Shown here: positions 8,249 to 16,703 of the stretch, piece by piece | Layout: every line of letters starts with the position of its first letter | Position numbering within the stretch: the stretch's first letter is position 1 | NCBI RefSeq assembly: GCF_902459645.1 | Contig: NZ_CABPSK010000007.1 | Location: forward strand, 1 to 64,000 | Origin: Pandoraea pneumonica | GTDB lineage: Bacteria; Pseudomonadota; Gammaproteobacteria; Burkholderiales; Burkholderiaceae | DNA: 64,000 bases | Reading direction: 5' to 3' | Translations under genes and position numbers: made by a program | Notes under the pieces: model-generated | Database searches by the model: none | What the model was told of the DNA's origin: nothing | What the model saw: the letters and a program-made list of their open reading frames with translations, nothing else

Positions 8249-9391
8249 TTACTGATTCGGCAGAAACACCCACATGCGGCCGCTTTGGCGCATGCGCCCG
8301 GCCAGATCGCCTGCGTCGTCGCCCAGGCCCCAGAAGAAGTCGGCGCGCACGCCGCCTTTGATGGCGCTGCCGGTATCTTGCGCAAACATCAAGCGGCTGA
8401 TTGGCGCGTTAGCCTGTGCCCCGAACGGCGGGCGCGTGGTGGAGAGAAACACCGGACTGCCCAGCGGAATCGATGCCGGATCGACGGCAATCGAGCGTTC
8501 TGCGGTGAGCGGCACACCGAGCGCCCCGATGGGGCCTTCGATGCCGCCCACGCCATGATTCGGCATCTCGCGGAAGAACACGAAGCGCGGATTCACGTCG
8601 AGCAGCGCGTCGACACGCGACGGATTCGCCTTCGCCCACGCGCGAATGCCTTGCATCGTCGCTTGGGCGGCGGTGATCTCGCCACGGTCGATCAGCCAGC
8701 GGCCGATGGACTTGTAAGGCTGATCGTTATTCCCGGCGTAGCCCACGCGCATGACCGTGCCGTCGTCGAGCAGCACCTGACCGGAGCCCTGCACTTGCAG
8801 GAAAAACGCTTCGATGGGGTCGTCCACGTAGACCAGCTCATTGCCGCGCAGCATGCCGCTGCGGTTGAGTTCAGCACGTGCGGGCAGCGAGCCCACCTTG
8901 CGCCCAGCGGGCCAGCGATAGAGCGCAGTCTGATAGATACCGCTACGTACGCGCGAGCCATGCAGTAACGGCTCGTAGTAGCCGGTGATCAGGCCCGACT
9001 GCGTGCCATCGGAGTTGGCCATCCGAAACGGCGTAAAGTACTGCTCGAAGAACTGGCGCACCGACGCCGGGTCGAGGTCGTCGAGATGCTCGGCCGCACG
9101 GCAGGCAGGCTGCCAGTTGGTTTGACGCCCAAGCTTCACGCAGCTTTGTGCGAGCGCGAGGCGGGCGCCGATGAGCGAGTCGTCCTGCCAGCCATCGACT
9201 TGCGACCACGACACGGCTTGCATGCGCCCAGCCCCCGTGGGCGGCGATGCGACGTTCGACGGCGGCGTGCCTGGACGATAAGCGTCCTTGGGCGGCACAC
9301 TCGAACAACCGTAAAGCAATGCGGCAAATGCGGCGAGCGCCAGGCCCCGGCCGGCACGCCACCGCCCGAACACATTCAGGGAAAGCATCAT
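8249..9391 (-). CDS. mltA: Membrane-bound lytic murein transglycosylase A (lipoprotein)
   Basis: A 380-residue MltA-family enzyme that cleaves peptidoglycan glycan strands to 1,6-anhydromuropeptides at the inner face of the outer membrane. The lipobox LLYGC puts the lipidated residue at Cys29. The C-terminal 3D domain with its conserved aspartates (FAQDTGSAIKGGVRADFFWG) is complete. The start at 9391 gives a normal signal peptide, although no ribosome site is visible; the Met at 9388 is equally possible. The frame stays open well upstream through antisense of apaG, which is not coding. Its start codon overlaps that of a rightward small gene. Confidence 0.88.
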   Translation of the reverse strand: MMLSLNVFGRWRAGRGLALAAFAALLYGCSSVPPKDAYRPGTPPSNVASPPTGAGRMQAVSWSQVDGWQDDSLIGARLALAQSCVKLGRQTNWQPACRAAEHLDDLDPASVRQFFEQYFTPFRMANSDGTQSGLITGYYEPLLHGSRVRSGIYQTALYRWPAGRKVGSLPARAELNRSGMLRGNELVYVDDPIEAFFLQVQGSGQVLLDDGTVMRVGYAGNNDQPYKSIGRWLIDRGEITAAQATMQGIRAWAKANPSRVDALLDVNPRFVFFREMPNHGVGGIEGPIGALGVPLTAERSIAVDPASIPLGSPVFLSTTRPPFGAQANAPISRLMFAQDTGSAIKGGVRADFFWGLGDDAGDLAGRMRQSGRMWVFLPNQ

Positions 9392-9638
9392 GGGTAATTT
9401 GTTCGATGAATATCCGGCCTTGCTGGTCTTGCCGGAAGTCTTGCTGGCGATCGTGATCGTCGCCGCGATTGTGGTGATGCGTCGCAAGCCGTCGCGCACC
9501 CGCCGGGTGCGCCAGATGCGGGAAAGACCGGTGCGTCCGATGCCGAGCGACACGGTCGACGGCATCGATGACCCCGCCTCCGCTCGCCCGCTGGATGATC
9601 CGCTCAAACGCGAAGACTGGTCGGACGATCGCCGCTGA
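9390..9638 (+). CDS. Small single-span membrane protein, function unknown
   Basis: An 82-codon frame in the gap between mltA and apaG. Residues about 11-31 form one hydrophobic span (PALLVLPEVLLAIVIVAAIV), followed by a strongly basic patch MRRKPSRTRRVR and an acidic tail. AGGGAAAG 5 bases before the ATG is a fair ribosome site, and third positions are mostly G/C like real genes here. Its start codon overlaps the mltA start on the other strand. I do not recognise a family. A basic-inside single span could mark an envelope or division-associated accessory. Confidence 0.5.
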   Translation: MGNLFDEYPALLVLPEVLLAIVIVAAIVVMRRKPSRTRRVRQMRERPVRPMPSDTVDGIDDPASARPLDDPLKREDWSDDRR

Positions 9639-9723
9639 CCCCACTGCCCCGCCTCTGAACACATCGCGGGCGTTCCCTCCGACCACCCCGCGCCCGCTTG
9701 CTCCGCCTCGCGCATGCCGCCCC

Positions 9724-10098
9724 TCAGTGCAGGGTGCGCGGCATGGTGAGCGCAAATTCGGCGATCGGCGCTTCGAAGCGCGTGCCGTCCTCGGCCACGC
9801 AGAAGTATTCGCCGCGCATGGTGCCGACCGGCGTGCCGACCATGGCCCAGCTCGTGTATTCGAACTGTTCGCCCGGTTGCAGGAACGGCTGGTGCCCCAC
9901 GACGCCGAGGCCGTTGACCTCTTGCACCTTGTTGTCGCCATCGGTAATGACCCAATGGCGCGAGATCAATTGCGCAGGCACTTCCCCGCTGTTGCGAATC
10001 GTGATCGTATAGGCGAAGGCGAATTGCCGACGGTCCGGTTCCGACTGCTCGGGCAGGTATTGCGGGCGCACCGTGACGGTAAATTCGTACTGGCTCAT
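9724..10098 (-). CDS. apaG: ApaG family protein (Co2+/Mg2+ efflux protein ApaG)
   Basis: A 124-residue ApaG domain protein with an immunoglobulin-like beta fold and the conserved FAYTITIRNSG and RHWVITDGDN stretches. Its biochemical role is poorly defined. The name comes from the apaGH locus, and E. coli mutants show metal-efflux and stress phenotypes. It is full length and divergent from rpe. In this group apaG commonly neighbours mltA and rpe, as here. Confidence 0.92.
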   Translation of the reverse strand: MSQYEFTVTVRPQYLPEQSEPDRRQFAFAYTITIRNSGEVPAQLISRHWVITDGDNKVQEVNGLGVVGHQPFLQPGEQFEYTSWAMVGTPVGTMRGEYFCVAEDGTRFEAPIAEFALTMPRTLH

Positions 10099-10319
10099 CG
10101 GGTGTTCCTGTTGCGCATACGTGCGGTATTTAGGTCTGTCTGGTCTTGCTGGCCGGTGCCGATACCTTCGTTGCTGGCACCTGCCGCGCGTCCAGCGCGT
10201 GTCGTCTTGATTTGCAAGGCATTCTGCGGCAAGTCGCCGCAGGGGGCAACCGGCTTTCAGACAGGCATCTGACGAAAGCTTTAAAATAGCGCTTTTGACG
10301 CTCTACCCCCCATCACGCC

Positions 10320-11009
10320 ATGACGCAATTCTGCATCGCCCCCAGCATCCTGTCCGCCGACTTTGCCCGGCTGGGCGAAGAAGTCCGTAACGTCGTGGCC
10401 GCCGGTGCCGACTGGATTCACTTCGACGTGATGGACAACCATTACGTTCCCAACCTGACGATCGGTCCGCTGGTCTGCGAGGCGATCCGCCCGCACGTGG
10501 ACGTGCCGATCGACGTGCACCTGATGGTACGCCCGGTCGACCGTATCGTGCCGGACTTTGCCAAGGCCGGTGCCAACCTGATTACCTTCCACCCGGAAGC
10601 CTCGGAACACATCGACCGCACGCTGGGCCTGATTCGCGATAACGGCTGCAAAGCCGGTCTGGTCTTCAACCCGGGCACGCCGCTGAATTACCTCGATCAC
10701 GTGATGGATCGCCTCGACATGATCCTGATCATGTCGGTCAACCCGGGCTTCGGCGGCCAGTCGTTCATTCCTGAAGCGCTCAACAAGCTGCGCGCCGTGC
10801 GTGCCCGCATCGACGCTTACACCGCCGAGACCGGCCGTCAAATCCGTCTGGAAATCGACGGCGGCGTGAAGGTGGACAACATTGCCGAGATCGCTGCCGC
10901 GGGTGCCGACACCTTTGTGGCGGGCTCCGCCATCTTCGGCAAACCCGACTACAAGGCGGTAATCGACCAAATGCGCGCGGAACTGGCCAGCGTGGCCACC
11001 GCCGCGTAA
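10320..11009 (+). CDS. rpe: Ribulose-phosphate 3-epimerase
   Basis: A 229-residue TIM-barrel enzyme interconverting ribulose 5-phosphate and xylulose 5-phosphate in the pentose phosphate pathway. The N-terminal [15 protein letters not shown], the HFDVMD metal site, HLMV, the [12 protein letters not shown] loop and EIDGGV are all present, giving the His/Asp metal ligands. It starts the rpe-gph pair, with 27 bases to gph. The upstream 221 bases contain TAAAAT (10282-10287) as a possible -10 and a perfect CTGCGGC / GCCGCAG stem-loop (10224-10242). Confidence 0.95.
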   Translation: MTQFCIAPSILSADFARLGEEVRNVVAAGADWIHFDVMDNHYVPNLTIGPLVCEAIRPHVDVPIDVHLMVRPVDRIVPDFAKAGANLITFHPEASEHIDRTLGLIRDNGCKAGLVFNPGTPLNYLDHVMDRLDMILIMSVNPGFGGQSFIPEALNKLRAVRARIDAYTAETGRQIRLEIDGGVKVDNIAEIAAAGADTFVAGSAIFGKPDYKAVIDQMRAELASVATAA

Positions 11010-11036
11010 TAAGGCGAACACCATAAGGCCGACGCC

Positions 11037-11774
11037 ATGTCCACGCCCCTGAACTCGAACGACATCTCCCGCGACCTGCACCTGGACGGCATCCGTGCCG
11101 TGCTCATCGACCTTGACGGCACGCTCGTCGACACGGCCGGTGATTTCGGCGTTGCCCTCAATGCCATGCTGGCCGATCTGGGCGCCGCCCCGGTGCCGAC
11201 CGAGCGCCTGATGACGTTCGTGGGCAAGGGCACGGCCAATCTCGTGCGCAAGACGCTCGCCGAGCGCCTGCCCGAATCAGAGATCGACGCCCATTTCGCG
11301 CGCGCCCAAGACAAGTACGAAGCCGTCTACACGTCGATCAACGGCGAGAACACGGCGCTCTACCCGGAAGTCCGTGAAGGTCTCGCAGCCTTGCGCGCTG
11401 CCGGGTTGCCGGTGGCGTGCATCACGAACAAGCAACATCGTTTCGCGGTCGCGCTGCTCGAACACTACGGTCTGCTCGACCAATTCGACCTGGTGTACGG
11501 CGGCGATTCGTGGCCGAAGCGCAAGCCCGATCCGATGCCGCTCGTCAAAGCGTGCGAGGCGTTCGGCGTCGCACCGGCGCAAGCCGTGCTGGTCGGCGAC
11601 TCGGGCAACGATGCGCAAGCGGCACGCGCGGCGGGCTGCCGCTCGCTCACGGTGCCGTACGGCTACAACCATGGCGAATCTATACAAACGATTGACACCG
11701 ATGGTATAGTCGCCTCAATTCTGGGCGCCGCCCGGGCCATCGTGCCTAAGGCAACGCCCTCACTGGCAGGCTGA
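11037..11774 (+). CDS. gph: Phosphoglycolate phosphatase
   Basis: A 245-residue HAD-superfamily phosphatase that removes 2-phosphoglycolate, a product of DNA-end repair. HAD motif I is LIDLDGTLVDTAGDF with both Asp residues, motif II is ITNK, and motif III/IV is KPDPMPLV plus VGDSGNDAQAA. The gph-trpE order is standard in Burkholderiales. The last 30 codons are relatively AT-rich for this genome and contain the likely trpL-trpE promoter. Confidence 0.93.
   Translation: MSTPLNSNDISRDLHLDGIRAVLIDLDGTLVDTAGDFGVALNAMLADLGAAPVPTERLMTFVGKGTANLVRKTLAERLPESEIDAHFARAQDKYEAVYTSINGENTALYPEVREGLAALRAAGLPVACITNKQHRFAVALLEHYGLLDQFDLVYGGDSWPKRKPDPMPLVKACEAFGVAPAQAVLVGDSGNDAQAARAAGCRSLTVPYGYNHGESIQTIDTDGIVASILGAARAIVPKATPSLAG
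11682..11710 (+). promoter_or_regulatory. Candidate trpL-trpE promoter inside the gph 3' end
   Basis: TGGTATAGT (11702-11710) is an extended -10. ATACAA (11682-11687) lies 17 bases upstream as a weak -35, and TTGACA (11692-11697) is an alternative -35 for a start further on. CTATAC (11680-11685) and GTATAG (11704-11709) form a perfect inverted repeat around it, a possible repressor site. Transcription would give about 130 bases of RNA before the trpL start. Confidence 0.45.
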
Positions 11775-11847
11775 AATCTTTCGGCGCATTGCCAATCTTC
11801 ACACTGCATTCAAACGCATGTTCCTGAACAAGAAACGGAGTCTGAGC

Positions 11848-11892
11848 GTGATCGACCGGGGGGCCTGGCCCTGGCGACGCTGGTCCTGCTAA
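11848..11892 (+). CDS. trpL: trp leader peptide (TrpL) of trpE
   Basis: A 14-codon frame, GTG start to TAA, encoding MIDRGAWPWRRWSC. Three of the 14 codons are TGG, in the pattern Trp-Pro-Trp-Arg-Arg-Trp. GGAG lies seven bases before the GTG. An in-frame ATG at 11818 would make it 24 residues but has no ribosome site. It lies between gph and trpE, 402 bases before trpE. A cluster of Trp codons in a very short translated frame upstream of a trp gene is the hallmark of ribosome-mediated attenuation, where stalling at low charged tRNA-Trp changes RNA folding. Confidence 0.82.
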   Translation: MIDRGAWPWRRWSC

Positions 11893-12294
11893 ACCCTTCT
11901 CACAGGGTGGCCGGGACCGCTGGAGCTCGTCTTCAGCAACCCGTTTCTTGCATCGTTGTTGTTCCCAAGATTTATTGCACTGACTTTATTGCGCTGACGC
12001 GCCGTTTTGCACGGCGCGCGTCTTCGTCAAGACACGATTCTGTCGTCGCGCCGCCGTACGCTCTCGCGTGCTTATCCGGCTGGCGCGATACACCGAACCC
12101 GAGTCCCGGCGACGGCTGGCGAGCGTGCCATCGGTAAGATGGCACGCTCGGGCAGCGGCAGGGCACCAACGACGCAGATCGACCGCAGGTCGGCCTCCCC
12201 GAAAATGCTTTCAGATTTTCTTAACGCCAACCCAAGCCAATCCACGCCGATTCTGCGGGCCCACCCGCCGGCAAACTTGCAGGCAGAGTGCACC
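11893..12294 (+). promoter_or_regulatory. trpE leader RNA region with several hairpins
   Basis: ACCCT/AGGGT (11893-11908) directly follows the leader stop. CCTGGCC over the Trp codons (11864-11870) can pair with GGCCGGG (11909-11915). CGGG..GCTG/CAGC..CCCG (11912-11943) is followed by TTTCTT and is the best terminator candidate. A perfect 12-bp stem (12120-12131 / 12139-12150) lies further down without a T-run. The exact attenuation switch cannot be assigned by eye. No other gene is seen in this stretch. Confidence 0.55.
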
Positions 12295-13800
12295 ATGACC
12301 GAACTCGAATTCAAATCGCTGGCCAACGAAGGCTATAACCGCATCCCGCTGATCGCCGAAGCCTTCGCCGATCTCGATACGCCCCTCTCGCTCTACCTCA
12401 AGCTGGCGCTGGGCGACCGGCGCGGCGCGAACACCTTCCTGCTCGAATCGGTTGTCGGCGGCGAGCGCTTCGGCCGTTACTCGTTCATCGGCTTGTCGGC
12501 CCACACGCTGCTGCGCAGCTTCGGCCCCAAGACCGAAGTGGTGCGCGACGGTGCCGTCGTCGAAACGCACGAAGGCGACCCGCTCGATTTCATCACCCAG
12601 TTCCAAGCGCGCTTCAAGGTGGCCCTGCGCCCCGGCATGCCGCGCTTTGCCGGTGGCCTGGCGGGCTACTTCGGCTACGACGCCGTGCGCTACATCGAGA
12701 AGAAGCTCGCCCACACCGCGCCGCGCGACGACCTGAACCTGCCCGACATTCAGTTGCTGCTCACGGAAGAACTCGCCGTGATCGACAACCTCACCGGCAA
12801 GCTCTACCTCATCATCTACGCCGACCCCACGGCGCCCGAAGCCTACTCGAAAGCCCGTCTGCGTCTGCGCGACCTGCGCACGCGCCTCAAGGCACCGGTC
12901 GACGCGCCGGTCACCTCCGGCAGCGTGCGCACCGAAACCTTCCGCGAATTCGCCAAGCCCGACTATCTGGCCGCCGTCGCTAAAGCGAAGGAAGCCATCG
13001 CCGCAGGCGAATTGATGCAGGTGCAGGTGGGCCAGCGTCTGATCAAACCGTATCGCGACTCGCCGCTCTCGCTGTATCGCGCGCTGCGCTCGCTCAATCC
13101 GTCGCCGTACATGTACTTCTACAACTTCGGCGACTTTCAGGTGGTGGGTGCATCGCCCGAGATTCTCGTGCGGCAGGAGCGCCGTCAAACGCCCGACGGC
13201 GTGCATGAAATCGTGACGATTCGCCCGCTCGCAGGCACACGCCCGCGCGGCGCCACCCCCGAGCGCGATGCGGAATTGGCCAAAGAGCTGCTTAGCGATC
13301 CGAAAGAAATTGCCGAACACGTCATGCTGATCGACTTGGCGCGCAACGACGTGGGCCGCATCGCGCAAACCGGCACGGTCGAAGTCACCGACAAGATGGT
13401 CATCGAGAAGTACTCGCACGTGCAGCACATCGTGAGCTCGGTCGAGGGCCGTCTGCAAGACGGGTTGTCGAACATTGACGTGCTGCGCGCGACGTTCCCC
13501 GCTGGCACACTCACGGGCGCACCGAAGGTCCGCGCCATGGAGTTGATCGACGAGTTGGAGCCGGTCAAACGCGGCCTGTATGGCGGCGCCGTCGGCTACC
13601 TGTCGTTCGGTGGCGAGATGGACGTGGCTATCGCCATTCGCACGGGCATCGTCAAAGACGGCAATCTCTATGTGCAAGCCGCTGCCGGTATCGTTGCCGA
13701 CTCGGTGCCCGAATCGGAATGGCAAGAGACGGAGAACAAGGCACGCGCGGTGTTGCGCGCGGCCGAGCAAGTGCAGGACGGGCTCGACGCCGAGTACTGA
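12295..13800 (+). CDS. trpE: Anthranilate synthase component I
   Basis: A 501-residue chorismate-utilising enzyme making anthranilate from chorismate with ammonia from TrpG, the first committed tryptophan step. The N-terminal region carries the LLES feedback-inhibition segment. The catalytic half has GELMQVQVGQR, RPLAGTRPRG and FPAGTLTGAPKVRAMELIDELE, all intact. ATG 12295 gives the normal length; the open frame further upstream is leader RNA. It stands alone: two hairpins follow it, and its partner trpG is about 9.8 kb downstream, unlike the contiguous trpEGDC of relatives. Confidence 0.95.
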   Translation: MTELEFKSLANEGYNRIPLIAEAFADLDTPLSLYLKLALGDRRGANTFLLESVVGGERFGRYSFIGLSAHTLLRSFGPKTEVVRDGAVVETHEGDPLDFITQFQARFKVALRPGMPRFAGGLAGYFGYDAVRYIEKKLAHTAPRDDLNLPDIQLLLTEELAVIDNLTGKLYLIIYADPTAPEAYSKARLRLRDLRTRLKAPVDAPVTSGSVRTETFREFAKPDYLAAVAKAKEAIAAGELMQVQVGQRLIKPYRDSPLSLYRALRSLNPSPYMYFYNFGDFQVVGASPEILVRQERRQTPDGVHEIVTIRPLAGTRPRGATPERDAELAKELLSDPKEIAEHVMLIDLARNDVGRIAQTGTVEVTDKMVIEKYSHVQHIVSSVEGRLQDGLSNIDVLRATFPAGTLTGAPKVRAMELIDELEPVKRGLYGGAVGYLSFGGEMDVAIAIRTGIVKDGNLYVQAAAGIVADSVPESEWQETENKARAVLRAAEQVQDGLDAEY

Positions 13801-13810
13801 TCCCGCCAAC

Positions 13811-13836
13811 GGTGCAACGCCGCGCAGCGTTGCACC
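13811..13836 (+). other. Perfect stem-loop just after trpE
   Basis: GGTGCAACGC and GCGTTGCACC form a perfect 10-bp stem with a 6-base loop 10 bases after the trpE stop. No T-run follows. It probably protects the 3' end of the trpE mRNA. Confidence 0.55.
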
Positions 13837-13898
13837 AAAGTGAAGCCGCTTGCTGTTTGAAACGCGGTGGCTTTACATATATTGCATGCGAATAAGCA

Positions 13899-13944
13899 GG
13901 GCTCCGAATCGATCCTCTACTCGATTCGGGGCCCTTGTTGATTT
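13899..13944 (+). terminator. Rho-independent terminator of trpE
   Basis: GGGCTCCGAATCGA pairs with TCGATTCGGGGCCC (14 pairs including one G-T) and is followed by TTGTTGATTT. It isolates trpE from the efflux operon downstream. Confidence 0.82.
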
Positions 13945-14039
13945 AGCACAACCGTTCGCTTTTTTTCGGCCACTTTGGTATACGCCGATTGACGTCACCA
14001 CGCTATAGTTGGCATGTCCGTCGGGAGGCCGAAACTTCT

Positions 14040-15602
14040 ATGGCGAAACCATGCAATTCACGTATGCGTTCGGGCGTTGCGAATACCCTCGCGATGTCTG
14101 CAAGAGCCGCACTGATCGTTACTGCACTCAGTACATTGAGTGCGTGTATTTCGATGGCGCCCACTTACGAGCGCCCTGCGGCGCCGATCGCAGGCACCTG
14201 GACGCCTGACACGGCGGCCCCTGCCACCCCCGCATCGCAACCGGCTGCCACGCTCAGTTGGGGCGAATACTTCGCCGATCCGCAACTGCGCAGCCTTATC
14301 GAAACCGCGCTCGCCAACAATCGCGACTTACGCGTGGCGCTCTCGCGTGTCGAACAAGCGCGCGCGGCGTATGGCATTCAACGCGCCGATTTATTTCCCT
14401 CTCTGGGCGTAGGTGCGAGCGAAACCCGCCAGCGCCTGCCCGGCGATCTGAGCCTCACCGGCAACCCCTATATCAGCAGCCAATATCAGGTCGGCTTGGG
14501 TCTTGCGTCGTGGGAGCTCGACTTCTGGGGCCGCATTCGCAATCTTAAAGATGCGGCACTCGACGATTATTTGGCCTCCGATGCATCCCGCCGCGCGCTC
14601 GAACTGAGCCTGATCTCACAAGTCGCGCAAACGTGGCTGAGTCTGCGCGAGTACGACGAGCGCCTCACGCTCGCACAGCAGACGGTCGACAGCCGCGCCG
14701 AGTCGTTGCGTATCTTCACGCGGCGCGAGCAGGTCGGCTCCACGTCGAAGCTCGATCTCACAGAAGTCACAACACTCTGGCAGCAAGCGCGCGCGCTCGT
14801 CACACAGCTTGAACAGCAACGTGCCGTGCAAGCCCATGCCTTGCAGGTACTCGTCGGCGCACCGATCGATACGTCGCCGAACAAAGTCGACCGTACCGTC
14901 GACGACGCCGGTCTCATGCGCGATCTTGAACCCGGCCTGCCGTCGTCGCTGCTCGAAGACCGCCCCGACATCATCGCTGCCGAATACCAATTGCGCGCCG
15001 CCCACGCGAATATCGGCGCGGCTCGCGCGGCCTTCTTCCCGCAGATCACCCTCACGGGCTCGGTCGGCACCGCCAGCAGCGCGCTCGATGGTCTGTTCAA
15101 AGCGGGCAGCGCCGCGTGGGCGTTCACGCCGAGCATCAATCTCCCGATCTTCCAAGGCGGGCGTCTCGTGAACAATCTCGATCTCGCCGAAGCACGGCGC
15201 GTCGAGTCGGTTGCGAACTACGAAAAGACGATTCAGGGCGCGTTTCGCGATGTCGCCGATGCCTTGAGTGCGCGCCGCTGGCTCGCTGAGCAGGTCACGA
15301 TTCTGCAAGCCACGCAAGACGCGCAGGCAGAACGCGCACGCTTGGCCAAGTTGCGTTACGACCACGGCGCGGCGGCCTTCCTTGAAGTGCTCGACGCCCA
15401 GCGCGACCTGCTCGTTGCCGAACAACAAACCGTGCAGACACGCCGCGCGCTGCTCTCGGCGCGCGTGTCGCTTTACACGGCGCTCGGCGGCGGCAGCCGC
15501 CTGATGCCTGCGGCCGATGCGCCGGGCGGCCCCTTCGCGCGTACGTCGCGCGTGGTCGTGCCCTCCACGGCAACCGTGCCCGCGCAGCCGCCCGTCCAAT
15601 AA
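14040..15602 (+). CDS. Outer-membrane efflux lipoprotein, NodT/TolC family
   Basis: A 520-residue RND/ABC-type outer-membrane factor forming the exit channel of a tripartite pump. The lipobox LSTLSAC places the lipidated Cys at position 36. Two OEP repeats with long coiled-coil helices follow, with the typical [17 protein letters not shown] and [12 protein letters not shown] segments. GGGAGG about 12 bases upstream supports ATG 14040; a longer frame from 13989 lacks one. It is first in a four-gene run with the fusion protein, ATPase/permease and permease. Substrate is unknown. Confidence 0.87.
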   Translation: MAKPCNSRMRSGVANTLAMSARAALIVTALSTLSACISMAPTYERPAAPIAGTWTPDTAAPATPASQPAATLSWGEYFADPQLRSLIETALANNRDLRVALSRVEQARAAYGIQRADLFPSLGVGASETRQRLPGDLSLTGNPYISSQYQVGLGLASWELDFWGRIRNLKDAALDDYLASDASRRALELSLISQVAQTWLSLREYDERLTLAQQTVDSRAESLRIFTRREQVGSTSKLDLTEVTTLWQQARALVTQLEQQRAVQAHALQVLVGAPIDTSPNKVDRTVDDAGLMRDLEPGLPSSLLEDRPDIIAAEYQLRAAHANIGAARAAFFPQITLTGSVGTASSALDGLFKAGSAAWAFTPSINLPIFQGGRLVNNLDLAEARRVESVANYEKTIQGAFRDVADALSARRWLAEQVTILQATQDAQAERARLAKLRYDHGAAAFLEVLDAQRDLLVAEQQTVQTRRALLSARVSLYTALGGGSRLMPAADAPGGPFARTSRVVVPSTATVPAQPPVQ

Positions 15603-15619
15603 ATAAGAGGTCAAAGAAC

Positions 15620-16693
15620 ATGACGCTTCCGAACGCCAAGAAACTGGTTCCCGCACTGATCGTGCTCGTCGTCATCGGCCTCGGTTGGTATGGATGGAAG
15701 ACCTACAGCAACACCGGCCCCGGGGCAGGCTTCGCCAGCGGCAACGGCCGCATCGAAGCGACCGAAGTCGATGTCGCGACCAAGCTCGGCGGCCGCGTGC
15801 TGGACATCTACGTCAAGGAAGGCGACTTCGTCAAAGCGGGTCAGGTGCTCGCCAAGATGCAGATCGACACCCTCAACGCGCAGCGCGACGAAGCGCGCGC
15901 GCAATATCAACAAGCCGTGACCAATGTCGCCGCCATTCAGGCGCAGGCGGCGGCGCGCGTGTCCGATAAAGCCACGGCAGAAGCCAACGCCGCCGCACGC
16001 GAAGCTGAGCTCGATGCCGCACAACGCCGTCTCGCCCGCTCGGAAACGCTCTCGAAGGAAGGCGCCTCGTCGGTGCAGGAACTCGATGACGACCGCGCCC
16101 GAGTACGCAGTTCTCGTGCAGCGGTGAACGCCGCTCGCGCACAGATTGCCGCCGCGCAATCGGCTGTGGAAGCGGCCAACGCGCAGGTCACGGGCGCGAA
16201 GTCGACGGTGGAAGCCGCACAGGCGACCGTCAATCGCATTGAAGCCGACATTGCCGACAGCGACTTGAAAGCCCCGCGCGACGGCCGCGTGCAATACCGC
16301 GTGGCGCAGCCAGGCGAAGTGCTGGCGGCGGGCGGCAAAGTGCTGAACTTGGTCGACTTGTCGGACGTGTACATGACGTTCTTCTTGCCCGAAGCCGTCG
16401 CGGGCCGCCTTGCCATGGGCGCCGAAGCGCGCATCATTCTCGACGCCGCGCCGCAGTACGTGATTCCCGCGAACATCTCGTTCGTCTCGAGCACCGCGCA
16501 GTTCACGCCGAAGACGGTCGAAACCGAGAGCGAACGCCAAAAGCTGATGTTCCGCGTTCGCGCGCAGATTGCGCCCGAGCTGCTGCAACAGCATCTGAAG
16601 CTCGTGAAAACGGGGCTGCCCGGCGTGGCGTGGGTAAAGACCGATAGTCAGGAAGCGTGGCCGGCCCAGTTGCAGACCAAGCTGCCGCAGTGA
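15620..16693 (+). CDS. HlyD-family periplasmic membrane fusion protein
   Basis: A 357-residue adaptor linking inner-membrane ABC permeases to the outer-membrane factor. One N-terminal membrane anchor (about 8-25) is followed by a biotinyl-lipoyl-like half ([15 protein letters not shown]), an Ala/Gln-rich coiled-coil hairpin at about 85-205, then the second lipoyl half ([20 protein letters not shown]) and a beta-barrel domain. It follows the outer-membrane factor by 17 bases and precedes the ATPase by 10. The family is the YhiI/YbhG type that works with ABC rather than RND pumps. Confidence 0.87.
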   Translation: MTLPNAKKLVPALIVLVVIGLGWYGWKTYSNTGPGAGFASGNGRIEATEVDVATKLGGRVLDIYVKEGDFVKAGQVLAKMQIDTLNAQRDEARAQYQQAVTNVAAIQAQAAARVSDKATAEANAAAREAELDAAQRRLARSETLSKEGASSVQELDDDRARVRSSRAAVNAARAQIAAAQSAVEAANAQVTGAKSTVEAAQATVNRIEADIADSDLKAPRDGRVQYRVAQPGEVLAAGGKVLNLVDLSDVYMTFFLPEAVAGRLAMGAEARIILDAAPQYVIPANISFVSSTAQFTPKTVETESERQKLMFRVRAQIAPELLQQHLKLVKTGLPGVAWVKTDSQEAWPAQLQTKLPQ

Positions 16694-16703
16694 GCGCCGC
16701 ATC

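Noticed and set aside
9392-9955. 188-codon N-terminal extension of mltA
   Set aside because: It is antisense to apaG and to the small membrane gene. The lipoprotein signal peptide begins at 9391.
12120-12150. Perfect 12-bp stem before trpE as the attenuator terminator
   Set aside because: It is followed by GGCAGCGG, with no T-run, so it does not fit an intrinsic terminator. Kept only as a leader hairpin.
12007-12294. N-terminal extension of trpE
   Set aside because: The extra 96 codons are leader RNA with hairpins. TrpE of relatives starts at MTELEFKSLA, and the normal length is reached from 12295.
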